Assembly: GCA_022824865.1 (NCBI GenBank)
Contig: JAJDZD010000046.1
Coordinates: forward strand, 1-64,000
DNA: 64,000 nt
Direction of reading: 5' to 3'
Source: Chloroflexota bacterium
GTDB lineage: Bacteria; Chloroflexota; UBA11872
A program made the position numbers and the translations under genes. This document shows, in pieces, positions 34,613 to 42,455 of this stretch (the first letter of the stretch is position 1; every line of letters begins with the position of its first letter). The notes under the pieces were generated by a model. The model did not search any database, was not told the origin of the DNA, and worked only from the letters and a program-made list of their open reading frames with translations.

Positions 34613-35416
34613 ATGCGCATCAATCAGAAACTGAAAGTCGACATAGCAAAGTCACTAAATGTCACTATTCGTCGTGTCGATCAGCGAATTTCCCAGCGCA
34701 GACAAGAACTTCCGATGACCAGAGAACATGCTGCATACACAATTGCCCATGAAGTCGGGATTGACCTGGCAAAATACTTGTCGTCACAGAATCTAGCGGA
34801 GGCCAGGGAAGCAATTTCAGATTGGGTCTCTTTCAAGGGTTCGATGTCTAATCAACGACCCACAAGTGGAGAATCGCCGAGCAGAGCAGTCGCAACTCGA
34901 AAGACAGGGACTCTGCGAATTGCCGGGGTGAGCGAATCTGCCATTCCTGGACTATCTCGGAAACACATCAAGGAAGCGAATGAAATGGCCGACAAAGTTT
35001 ACCCGATGTTGTATTTGTTTGAGAACAGCATTCGCAGCATTATTGAACGTGTCCTGTCCGCCAAGTTTGGAGCGGGGTGGTGGACAAGCTGCGTTTCAAA
35101 GAGACTTCGAGATAAAGTAAAAGCAAGAAAAGATGAAGAGCGAAAGAATACCTGGCACGGTCGTCGTGGTGCATCGGAGATTTACTATTTAGATCTAAAT
35201 GATCTATGGTCAATAATCAATCACCAGTGGCGTCACTTCGAAATGCTGTTTCCGAACAAGGCATGGATCGAAAACCTGATAACAAATGATATGAACGTCT
35301 CTCGACGGCAGGTCGCTCACATGAATCCCATTGCCACAAGCGACGTTAGGAATGTAGAGACGGCATTTAGAAAATGGACTCAGCAATTACAGGGTGTCGC
35401 TTCATCGATTCCGTAG
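34613..35416 (+). CDS. HEPN-domain (Swt1-type) putative RNase, terminal gene of the island
   Basis: A 267-residue protein. N-terminal ~75 residues are helical and basic (RRVDQRISQRRQ), then a Ser-rich linker. The C-terminal half (from ~125) looks like a Swt1-type HEPN domain: MADKVYPMLYLFENSIRSII, AKFGAGWW, YLDLNDLWSIINHQW, and RRQVAHMNPI giving the R231-x4-H236 RNase motif. HEPN RNases with R-x4-6-H serve as toxins or defence effectors. GAGGAG (34598-34603) precedes ATG 34613. The coupled HTH genes may encode its regulators or antitoxins; this is an inference. Confidence 0.75.
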   Translation: MRINQKLKVDIAKSLNVTIRRVDQRISQRRQELPMTREHAAYTIAHEVGIDLAKYLSSQNLAEAREAISDWVSFKGSMSNQRPTSGESPSRAVATRKTGTLRIAGVSESAIPGLSRKHIKEANEMADKVYPMLYLFENSIRSIIERVLSAKFGAGWWTSCVSKRLRDKVKARKDEERKNTWHGRRGASEIYYLDLNDLWSIINHQWRHFEMLFPNKAWIENLITNDMNVSRRQVAHMNPIATSDVRNVETAFRKWTQQLQGVASSIP

Positions 35417-35747
35417 GACTTCCAAAAGCCACAGTCGATAGGGCCATTACGTCACCAGCTCGGCATCTTGCGGCCGCTGTTTCCCACCATGCACCGAAGC
35501 TTCCGCGCACGACTTGGCCCCTAACCGTCGCACTCCTTGATAGAGATCCCCATCGAGCCCCAGCAGGTCGCAGAGCACATGTCGATCCAGCAGGGCCCGA
35601 TTGGGATCGGCGTCGGCCAGGTAGGCAGGCTGCAGGTCCTCGCTGCGGAAGCCTCAATAGACCACTTAGGCGATGTGAGCTACGAGTCACGGAGCTTGCT
35701 GCAGTCTGGGCTACTTAGCGACCGACGGCTCTGCCCGATTAGCCGCA
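35417..35747. other. Gap between HEPN gene and phd cluster
   Basis: 331 bp holding the remnant at 35447-35653 and otherwise nothing recognisable. Base composition returns to high GC within the first 40 bases, marking the island edge. Confidence 0.6.
35447..35653 (-). pseudogene. C-terminal remnant of an unidentified protein
   Basis: On the minus strand a 68-codon frame ends at TAA (35449-35447) and is closed upstream by TGA (35656-35654). The product is protein-like: EDLQPAYLADADPNRALLDR, HVLCDLLGLDGDLYQGVRRL and CAEASVHGGKQRP. No start codon in context, so it is most likely the tail of a deleted gene. The look recalls C-termini of large restriction/methylase-type proteins, but I cannot confirm it. 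GC-rich, it marks the right edge of the AT-rich island. Confidence 0.45.
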
Positions 35748-36029
35748 TCAAGGATTCAATACCCGGTCCGGATTCACCTCCGCATCCCATTCCACGTCAA
35801 TCGGCGCCCCAATGTCGCCATGAATCCGAATCACGTCCCGACACAGCCCATACGGCGCGCCACGCCATCGCCGAACCGGCACCAACCGCGCCACCGGCCT
35901 CCCCCGCTTCGTAATCACAATCTCCCGTCCCGACTCCGCCACGTCATCCATCAACCGGTAACACCTCGCCCTGAACTCCGTCGCCGTCATCGTCCACTCG
36001 CCCGCTACCTGCTGCCCATCAGGCGACAC
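35748..36029 (-). CDS. Phd/YefM antitoxin, orphan copy 3 of the cluster
   Basis: A 93-residue antitoxin: TMTATEFRARCYRLMDDVAE then REIVITKRGRPVARLVPVRR, with tail GDIGAPIDVEWDAE. Very similar to the copies at 36162 and 36967, so this is a tandem duplicate. No toxin gene follows it. Its start lies within the upstream broken vapC frame. Confidence 0.85.
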   Translation of the reverse strand: MSPDGQQVAGEWTMTATEFRARCYRLMDDVAESGREIVITKRGRPVARLVPVRRWRGAPYGLCRDVIRIHGDIGAPIDVEWDAEVNPDRVLNP

Positions 36030-36165
36030 GTCCAGACCCTCCCGGGCCTGCCGACCACGCGCAACGCATCGCCGCGCCCACCGTCAAGCCCCATTCACGA
36101 CCGCCCAAAGCCAAGGCCCACCCGAACCGCAGCAACACCAGAACGTGCCTGTCGAGCAGAATCAC
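36019..36165 (-). pseudogene. Truncated vapC (internal deletion)
   Basis: Starts GTG 36165 overlapping the stop of antitoxin 2 (GTGA), exactly where vapC starts after antitoxin 1. It reads (M)ILLDRHVLVLLRFG, close to MILLDTQVLLWLLS of the intact VapC, then runs straight into linker DNA and ends after 48 residues. About 250 bp of the PIN domain, with most catalytic residues, are missing. Confidence 0.75.
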
Positions 36166-36443
36166 GGAAGCAGCGGATCGCTGACGTCCGGGTCCGTGTA
36201 CCACTCCGCCGGCATCGGCGACACGATGTCGCCCAGAATCCGAATCCGCCCCCGTCCCATGCCAAACAGGCTTTTCGGTTTCCGCCGATAGGGCACCAGC
36301 CGAGCCACTGGCTTCCCGCGCTTCGTAATCACGATCTCCCTTCCCGTCTCCGCCACCTCGTCAATCAACCCCAAACACTTCGCCCTGAACTCCGTCGCCG
36401 ACATCGTCCATTCACCAATCTCGCTCTGCACCTCAGTCGACAC
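36162..36443 (-). CDS. Phd/YefM antitoxin, copy 2 of the cluster
   Basis: A 93-residue antitoxin: MSATEFRAKCLGLIDEVAET then REIVITKRGKPVARLVPYRR, tail ILGDIVSPMPAEW. Its own toxin is the truncated vapC that follows, so it may now be an orphan or neutralise the intact VapC upstream. Confidence 0.85.
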   Translation of the reverse strand: MSTEVQSEIGEWTMSATEFRAKCLGLIDEVAETGREIVITKRGKPVARLVPYRRKPKSLFGMGRGRIRILGDIVSPMPAEWYTDPDVSDPLLP

Positions 36444-36571
36444 GTAAAACTCCCCGGGAGCCCGCTGACCGCACGTATTCCACAGCTGCAGTCAACACCA
36501 ATGCTCCGCATCCACTACCGCCCAAAACTCAAGCTGGCCCATTGTCCTGCGCACCGCGCAGACGCTCGCGG

Positions 36572-36970
36572 TCACACCCGCGCATCCATCCGATCCAAAG
36601 TCCCGGACCACCCCAGGATCTCCTGATCTGCCGTCACCAGCCGATGGCCCTCGAGCGCCGTCGCGACGATGATGCGGTCAGCCGGATCGCCATGCATGTT
36701 CGCAAGCAGCCCAGCGCGGGTTGCGATCCGTCCATGAGGGGCAATCTCAATCAGGCCGGCGTCCAGCACGCTCTGTCGCCACAACTCTGCATCTCGGAGC
36801 AGAGTCATTCGCCCTTTGCTTTGCAACATGGCGACTTCCCAAAACGAAATGGACGAAACCGCCGCTTCTTCAGCGACCCAGGCTTGGTCAATTGCCCGGC
36901 GGGCCTGGCTACCAAGTCTTCGTTCATTCGATAGCAGCCACAGCAAGACCTGCGTATCCAGCAGGATCAA
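36572..36970 (-). CDS. VapC PIN-domain toxin (intact member of the cluster)
   Basis: A 132-residue PIN RNase: MILLDTQVLLWLLSNERRLG (D5), SSISFWEVAMLQSKGRM (Glu), MHGDPADRIIVATALEG (third acidic cluster) and LVTADQEIL (fourth). Complete length and motifs. Its ATG overlaps the stop of antitoxin copy 1. Confidence 0.9.
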   Translation of the reverse strand: MILLDTQVLLWLLSNERRLGSQARRAIDQAWVAEEAAVSSISFWEVAMLQSKGRMTLLRDAELWRQSVLDAGLIEIAPHGRIATRAGLLANMHGDPADRIIVATALEGHRLVTADQEILGWSGTLDRMDARV

Positions 36971-37248
36971 AGCGGCTCAATCCAGTTCTTGCCGGTTTCC
37001 GCGTTCCACTCCACGTCAATCGGCGCGCCGATGTCGCCGTGGATCTTGATGATGTCGCGATCGCGACCGAACGGCGCGCCCTGTCTGCGACGAACCGGCA
37101 GCAGCTTGGCCACCGCCTGCCCCCGCTTCGTAATCACAATCTCCTCCCCCGTCTCCGCCACCTCATCCATCAACTTCAGACACTTCGCCTTGAACTCCGA
37201 AGCCTTCATCGTCCTTACTCCCGATCCACCGCCCACATCCAAACCCAT
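36967..37248 (-). CDS. Phd/YefM antitoxin, copy 1, partner of the intact VapC
   Basis: A 93-residue antitoxin: MKASEFKAKCLKLMDEVAET then EEIVITKRGQAVAKLLPVRR, tail GDIGAPIDVEWNAE. An internal ATG at 37209 (MKASEF) is a likely alternative start. The only copy with an intact toxin gene coupled behind it. A perfect palindrome at 37292-37303 is a candidate operator. Confidence 0.88.
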   Translation of the reverse strand: MGLDVGGGSGVRTMKASEFKAKCLKLMDEVAETGEEIVITKRGQAVAKLLPVRRRQGAPFGRDRDIIKIHGDIGAPIDVEWNAETGKNWIEPL

Positions 37249-37291
37249 CCCACGCTCCCGCCCGCCCTGTGGACCCCCATCATCCCATAGT

Positions 37292-37303
37292 CATGACCAT
37301 GGT
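37292..37303. promoter_or_regulatory. Perfect palindrome TGACCATGGTCA upstream of phd/vapC
   Basis: A fully symmetric 12-mer lying 44 bp before the first antitoxin start codon. Phd-type antitoxins bind such palindromes to repress their operon, so this is a good operator candidate. Confidence 0.5.
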
Positions 37304-37347
37304 CACAAAACCTATCCCCACCAGACGCTCTCCGGAGTCTTCGTAGT

Positions 37348-37411
37348 GGCGGGTCTCTGACCCGCCTCCTTCCGCTCTTTCGTCATCCCGGCGTCCCCGG
37401 CCGGGACCCGG
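37348..37411. repeat. Two adjacent hairpin repeats
   Basis: GGCGGGTC-TCT-GACCCGCC (37348-37366) and the TCCCGGC/GCCGGGA repeat (37382-37411), each related to copies near 29.0-29.2 kb. Confidence 0.7.
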
Positions 37412-37659
37412 CAGCAACCAACTACACCAGGGGCTCGCCGGCATCCCCGTCCGACCCACCAACGCGACCCTCGTCGCACAGACTTCGTACGTCCGAGCCT
37501 CAGCCCTGTCTACACCCGCCCCAGTGGGCGCTACGGTCGCTCCCTAAACCTCCACCAGGCTCGTCGAAGCCTGCGGCTCAGCCCCCTGACCCGCAACTCC
37601 GCTACACCCCGCTGCCTCTTCGCACACCACTCCCCACCAGCCGCCAATCACCACTCGCC

Positions 37660-37688
37660 TTGCCCTTCGGACACAGGAAGTGTACACT
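37660..37688 (+). promoter_or_regulatory. Promoter-like sequence TTGCCC-N17-TACACT
   Basis: -35-like TTGCCC (37660-37665), 17-bp spacer and -10-like TACACT (37683-37688). An ATG follows at 37696, seven bases after the -10, which would make a leaderless transcript. What it drives is unclear. Confidence 0.4.
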
Positions 37689-38125
37689 AGAACCCATGAC
37701 CACACAACCCATTCCCAACCATCCACCACGCGGCTTTCGCCCCCTGCGCCCACTCCTGCTATGCCTCGTCTCACTCCTGCTGCGCCTCACCCCCATTCGT
37801 CGAAACGGCCTGCCACCCGTTCCCGGTCAGCCTGAACTCCCTCCCGGCGAGTCGAATCCCCCGCATCGCAACCCTCATTCCGCACGCCCGGCGCTTGCCC
37901 CGGCGGCTCCCCTCAACCCACCGCCCCTACCCGCCGTCCCGAGCTCCCCGGACCCACACGCCCGCCGTCTCGCCGCACACCCACCCCCAATCGTCCACCC
38001 TCACCACGCCCAAGACCCCGCCAATACGCATCCCCCGGTGCCACCCGCCACACCCCCAAACACCGGCCTCCACCCCCACCACCAACACACCCAAAATCAG
38101 CCAAAAAAGCGCCCCAAAAAAACCG

Positions 38126-38149
38126 AAGAGTTTTTTGGAAAAAACTCTT
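38126..38149 (-). terminator. Intrinsic terminator of the rarA operon
   Basis: A perfect 24-bp palindrome: AAGAGTTTTTT then GG then AAAAAACTCTT. On the minus strand it is followed by CGG and a run of seven T, then a second T6 run, 80 bp after the rarA stop. It should end the leftward DUF58-DUF4129-rarA transcript. Confidence 0.8.
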
Positions 38150-38229
38150 ATTGCGCGCGAGACCCCATTTCCGCGCCCCCCGGCCACCCCATCTCACCCC
38201 GCCGAACCACACCCCCACACCCGGCCGCC

Positions 38230-39552
38230 CTACGTCCCCTCGGCCCCCCGCCGTCGCCGCTCCACCCGCCGCCACACCTCCCGCTCCTCGCCCCCACCCC
38301 GCCCGTCATAGAACCGCTGCCGCCCCGGCATGTACGCCTGCGCCACCCAGTTGCCCGGGTAGTCATGCGGGTACCGGTACCCCACGCTCTGCCCATGCGC
38401 CTCCGCCAGCCCCGGATGCGCCGCCCCCCGCAAGTGCAGCGGCACCTCCACGTTCGCCCCCCGTCGAATCGCCTCCTCCGCCGCCCCCAGCGCCCGCCCG
38501 GCCGCGTTGCTTTTCGGCGCCGCCGCCAGGTAGATCGTCGCCTGCGCCAGCGCATAGCGGGCTTCCGGCAGACCCAGCCGTTCCACCGCGCCGGCCGCCG
38601 CGACCGCCAGCGGCAGCGCCTGCGGATCCGCGTTCCCGATGTCCTCCGAGGCCAGGATTACGATCCGCCGCGCAATGAACTCCGGCGCCTCGCCCCCTTC
38701 CAGCATCTTCGCCAGCCAGAACAGCGCCGCATCCGGATCGGACCCCCGCACGCTCTTGATGTACGCCGAAATCGTGTCGTAGTGCTCGTCCGCGGCCCGG
38801 TCGTACCGCACCTGCCGCGTCAGCGCCGCCTGCCTCGCCGTCTCCACGTCCACCGTGCCCAGCCCACGCTCCCGTGCGAACGCCGCCGCCGACTCGATCC
38901 AGTTCAGCGCCACCCGCGCGTCCCCGCCCGACGCCGCCACCGCCTGCTCCACAGCCTCCTCGGCGAACCGCGGCGCGTCCGCCCCCAACCCGTCCGCCGA
39001 GTCCAACGCCCGCTCGACAATCGCCCTTAGGTCGTCCACCTCCAGCGGCTGCAGCCGCAGCACCCGCATCCGCGACAGCAGCGGCGCATTCAGTTCGAAA
39101 TAAGGGTTCTCGGTGGTCGCACCCCACAGCGCAATCACCCCGTCCTCCACCGCCGGCAGCAACACGTCCTGCTGCGCCTTGTTGAACCGGTGAATCTCGT
39201 CCAGGAACACCAGCGTCCGCTTGCGGTACATGTCCCGCTCGCTCGCCGCCTGCGCGATCACCCCGCGCACGTCCCGCACCGTGGCGGACACCGCGCTCAG
39301 CTCCACGAACCGCCGCTCCGTCATCGCCGCCGCAATCCGCGCCAGGCTCGTCTTTCCGGTGCCCGGTGAGCCCCACAGCACAACCGACCACATCTCGTCG
39401 CGTTCCAGCGCCACGCGCAGCGGCGCGCCGGACCCCACCAGGTCGGCGTGCCCGCTGAAATCATCCAGTGTGCGCGGACGCATCCGCGCCGCCAGCGGCA
39501 TCGCCGCCTTCCGTGCCTCGGCCCCGGCGTGCGCGAACAGGTCCTCAGTCAT
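38230..39552 (-). CDS. rarA: Replication-associated recombination protein A (RarA/MgsA AAA+ ATPase)
   Basis: A 440-residue AAA+ clamp-loader-like ATPase acting at stalled forks. MRPRTLDDFSGHADLVGSG is the family opening, WGSPGTGKTSLAR Walker A, LVFLDEIHRFNKAQQD Walker B, GATTENPYFELN sensor 1 and SGGDARVALNWIE sensor 2. The C-terminal MgsA part has SAYIKSVRGSDPDAALFWLAKMLEGG and SEDIGNADPQAL. ATG 39552 gives the normal start (MTEDLF); the open frame to 39627 is the other frame of the gene upstream. Confidence 0.95.
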   Translation of the reverse strand: MTEDLFAHAGAEARKAAMPLAARMRPRTLDDFSGHADLVGSGAPLRVALERDEMWSVVLWGSPGTGKTSLARIAAAMTERRFVELSAVSATVRDVRGVIAQAASERDMYRKRTLVFLDEIHRFNKAQQDVLLPAVEDGVIALWGATTENPYFELNAPLLSRMRVLRLQPLEVDDLRAIVERALDSADGLGADAPRFAEEAVEQAVAASGGDARVALNWIESAAAFARERGLGTVDVETARQAALTRQVRYDRAADEHYDTISAYIKSVRGSDPDAALFWLAKMLEGGEAPEFIARRIVILASEDIGNADPQALPLAVAAAGAVERLGLPEARYALAQATIYLAAAPKSNAAGRALGAAEEAIRRGANVEVPLHLRGAAHPGLAEAHGQSVGYRYPHDYPGNWVAQAYMPGRQRFYDGRGGGEEREVWRRVERRRRGAEGT

Positions 39553-41128
39553 CCGGCGGGGCCTGCAGGGCCCGGCCCACCTCTGCCTGCAGGCGGCGCG
39601 CCCGTTCCACCCCGTGGTCCGGTCCAAGCTCCGGCGCGTAACGGGCGGCCATATACATATCCGTCAGCCCGTCCACCGCCGCCCTCGCCCCGGTACAGCG
39701 CGCCGCCAGCCGCTCTCGGTACTCGCTGGGCGTCGACGATGGCCCCCGGTGCACCCCACGGGCCGAGGCCTCATCCACCGTCTCGGCGTAGATCTCGTGC
39801 AACTGTTGCCGGAGCGTCCCGCCGCCCCGTCGCCGCATTGATCCCAGGCCCGCCTGCATAGCCCGTCGTCGTCCCGCCAGCGCCCGCACCGACGCGCCCA
39901 CCGCCCGCGCCACCGTCCGCGTCCATCCAAACAGCCCGAGGATTGACGCGAGCAGCGCCTGGAGGATCAACAGCAGGTGGGTCAGCAGCGACCGGCTGGC
40001 CCGCTGCGCCGAAACCCGCTGGTAATTCCGCTGCACCGCCCGGAACAGCCAGTACAGCGAAAACCCGCCGGCGATCAGCACGATCACCGCTGCGATGAAA
40101 AGCCCGAAGTCGATGCCCTCGCCTTCCGCCTGCAACAACTGCTCGGGCGGCAGCGGCTCGGCGAAGCCGCCGCCTTCCGGCCGCATCAGCTCGATCAGCC
40201 GTGCGATCAGGCTCAGGATCAGCAGCCCGAAAGCCAGAATGATCCGCGCGATCCAGAGCATTCCGTCCAGGATCAGCAACCCGAACCCGGCAAAGACGTC
40301 CGTGTCCGCCGCCGGAATCAGCAGCGCCACCACCAGCGCCACCACCAGCAGCACGATCGCCGACCGGATCCACGTCCCCGTCAGCCCCGGCGCCTGCGCC
40401 GCAAGCTCCAGCGACCACTGCGAGGTCCGTCGCACCAGGTTCGCGTAGCTCAGCAGCAGCAGCACGCTCACGTAGTACAGCACCATGATGACCAGCGCCG
40501 TCTGTACCACGCCCGCCTGCTGCGTCTCCGAGCCCACCGCCACGTTGAACGCCGTCAACCCAACCAGGATTCCGCCCGCCGTCGCCGCCAGTTGCGTCAG
40601 TTCGCCAATCGCCGCCGACCGGTCCACGTACCGCCCCCGATCGTTCAGCCACTCGTAGTACTGCGGCGACCGCTTGGACGGTGGAATCTCCGAGCGCTGC
40701 GGATGCAGCAACTCGATGTTCCGCAGTACCCGCATCCCGGCCATCCAGGTCAGCGCCAGAATCGTGATCAGCATCAACGCCGTCAGGTCCAGCAATCCGC
40801 CCACGATTCCCAGCACGCCATCTCGAGCATCCGGCGCCTGCCCAAAGAACGCCGTAACCCGCACCAGCAGCAGAATGGGAATGACCAACGCCGCCCAGTG
40901 CTTCCAGCTATAGCTCCCGGCCGAGTGCCGCCCCCCATACGCCGCCACGATCATCGACACCACGAACACCAGCGTCATGATCACCAGGAATGCGTACGCC
41001 CGGTCCGCCCCCACCGTGATCGTCTGCATCCACAGCGTCAGCCCCGCGCCGAACAGCCCGAAGCAGAGGGTCGCGATCGCGCCCAGGATCGTCCGGCTAA
41101 ACGGCCGCTCGGTCGTCTCGCCAGACAC
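39545..41128 (-). CDS. Multi-pass membrane protein with C-terminal DUF4129
   Basis: A 527-residue protein with about ten membrane helices, the last followed by a soluble C-terminal DUF4129 region: SMRRRGGGTLRQQLHEIY, STPSEYRERLAARC, LTDMYMAARYAP. DUF4129 proteins occur with MoxR ATPases, DUF58 proteins and transglutaminases in envelope-linked modules. GTG 41128 start is inferred; the frame is open to 41155 within the DUF58 gene. It overlaps rarA by 8 bp. Confidence 0.85.
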   Translation of the reverse strand: MSGETTERPFSRTILGAIATLCFGLFGAGLTLWMQTITVGADRAYAFLVIMTLVFVVSMIVAAYGGRHSAGSYSWKHWAALVIPILLLVRVTAFFGQAPDARDGVLGIVGGLLDLTALMLITILALTWMAGMRVLRNIELLHPQRSEIPPSKRSPQYYEWLNDRGRYVDRSAAIGELTQLAATAGGILVGLTAFNVAVGSETQQAGVVQTALVIMVLYYVSVLLLLSYANLVRRTSQWSLELAAQAPGLTGTWIRSAIVLLVVALVVALLIPAADTDVFAGFGLLILDGMLWIARIILAFGLLILSLIARLIELMRPEGGGFAEPLPPEQLLQAEGEGIDFGLFIAAVIVLIAGGFSLYWLFRAVQRNYQRVSAQRASRSLLTHLLLILQALLASILGLFGWTRTVARAVGASVRALAGRRRAMQAGLGSMRRRGGGTLRQQLHEIYAETVDEASARGVHRGPSSTPSEYRERLAARCTGARAAVDGLTDMYMAARYAPELGPDHGVERARRLQAEVGRALQAPPDD

Positions 41129-42338
41129 GCACGTGTTCCTTGTCCGTAATCGCAAACGCCGTCAGTCCGGCGGACCGGGCGGCCCCGGCGGCCAGCGTGG
41201 CCGCCGATCCGTCGGTAAACACGACGATCACTCGATGGCCCAGTTTGCGCTGCGCCACCAAACTCGCCAACAACTCGTTCGACCGAAGGCCGGTAAGCAC
41301 AATCAGCGTCGCCCCCCACGGCATCGACCTGCCCGCCGTCGTCACCGCCTGCGCCGCATGCTCCCCGGCCAGCAGCTCCACCCGCGCCAGCAGGTCCAGG
41401 CATGACATCAGGTGCCCGCGCCCTCGTCCGATAGGAACGTGCGGAACTCGTCCGGACATCCGCTCTCGCATTTCCTCGTGAGACCCGCCTCGCACCCCGC
41501 CCAGGTAGATCGGATCGAGCCCGTTCACCACGATCCCCACGCTCTGCCGGTTCTCCAGCATGAACGTCGCCAGCGACGCCGCCGCCGTCACCGCCATTTC
41601 CGAGGCGGGCCCGCGCCACATGCGGCTATAGCTCGCGTGGTCCAGGTCCACCAGGATCTGCACTTCGTGGCTCACGGCCGGCTCCAGATTCCGCACCATC
41701 AGGCGCCCGACCGCCGCCGTCGCCTTCCAGTTGATCAGCCGCTGCGAGTCCCCCGGCTCATAGTCCCGCGAACCCACCACCCGGATCGGATCGTGATATA
41801 TGCGTTGGTGCGACCGCATGTCCCCAAACGGCGTGTTCGATTCCACCTGGAATGCCTCGATCGGCACCACCTGCGGGTACACGATCACGAACTCCGCCGT
41901 GTCGATCAGCAAATCCTGGCTGGCAAGCCCAAACACGTCGCCAAACCGAACCTGCAACGGTCCCAGCCTGTGATATCCACGATGCGTCGCGGGCAGCGTG
42001 TATTCGATGGTGGTCGACCCTTTCGGCCTCAGCCGAACGACCTGCCGAAGGGCGTCATACGTCGCGATCCGCGTCGGCAACGCCTCCCGCACGCTCAGCC
42101 ACGGCACAGGCAACAGTGACCCGTTCTCAATGTGAATGGTGACGGCAACCGTCTCGTCCTGGAAAACCCGCGGCGCAAACTCCCGCCGAACCTGCAACCC
42201 CCGCCGCATCCGCCAGACCCACAGGTGCGTCATCACCAGCACGGCAATCAGCAGATACGAAGCCAGGAACAGAAAGGGCAGTCGCGTAAAGAACGCCGCC
42301 CCCAGCAGCACCACCGTCAAAATGATCAGGCTAGGCAC
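41097..42338 (-). CDS. DUF58 domain protein
   Basis: A 413-residue protein with two N-terminal membrane helices (LIILTVVLLGAAFFTRL and the next), a beta-sandwich (VAVTIHIENGSLLPVPWL), and a von Willebrand-A-like domain with the DUF58 hallmark YEPGDSQRLINWKATA then GRLMVRNLEP. It pairs with the upstream MoxR ATPase in a presumed chaperone/assembly complex. Confidence 0.92.
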   Translation of the reverse strand: MPSLIILTVVLLGAAFFTRLPFLFLASYLLIAVLVMTHLWVWRMRRGLQVRREFAPRVFQDETVAVTIHIENGSLLPVPWLSVREALPTRIATYDALRQVVRLRPKGSTTIEYTLPATHRGYHRLGPLQVRFGDVFGLASQDLLIDTAEFVIVYPQVVPIEAFQVESNTPFGDMRSHQRIYHDPIRVVGSRDYEPGDSQRLINWKATAAVGRLMVRNLEPAVSHEVQILVDLDHASYSRMWRGPASEMAVTAAASLATFMLENRQSVGIVVNGLDPIYLGGVRGGSHEEMRERMSGRVPHVPIGRGRGHLMSCLDLLARVELLAGEHAAQAVTTAGRSMPWGATLIVLTGLRSNELLASLVAQRKLGHRVIVVFTDGSAATLAAGAARSAGLTAFAITDKEHVRVWRDDRAAV

Positions 42339-42455
42339 GGCGCACGCTCATTCGTCCTGGGCTCGCTGAGGCGACCTGGCTGACGGTGGTATCCGCCGCA
42401 GCGGGTCCTGGCATGCTGGCGAACTCCCAAATCATCGGTCAGCCGCCGCTGGAAA

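Larger units (their letters stand above)
37249..38229. other. Intergenic stretch of ~980 bp
   Basis: Holds the phd operator candidate (37292-37303), two hairpin repeats (37348-37366, 37382-37411), a promoter-like site at 37660-37688 and the rarA terminator (38126-38149). A Pro-rich open frame from ATG 37696 runs rightward but reads into the antisense of rarA; I do not accept it as a proven gene. Confidence 0.6.

Noticed and set aside
37840-37875. Second tRNA (T-loop-like GAGTCGAATCCCCC)
   Set aside because: No acceptor, D or anticodon stems can be formed around it.
37696-39030. Pro-rich frame running into the rarA region as one long gene
   Set aside because: Most of it is antisense to rarA and crosses its terminator. 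Only the promoter-like site is kept, as a finding.
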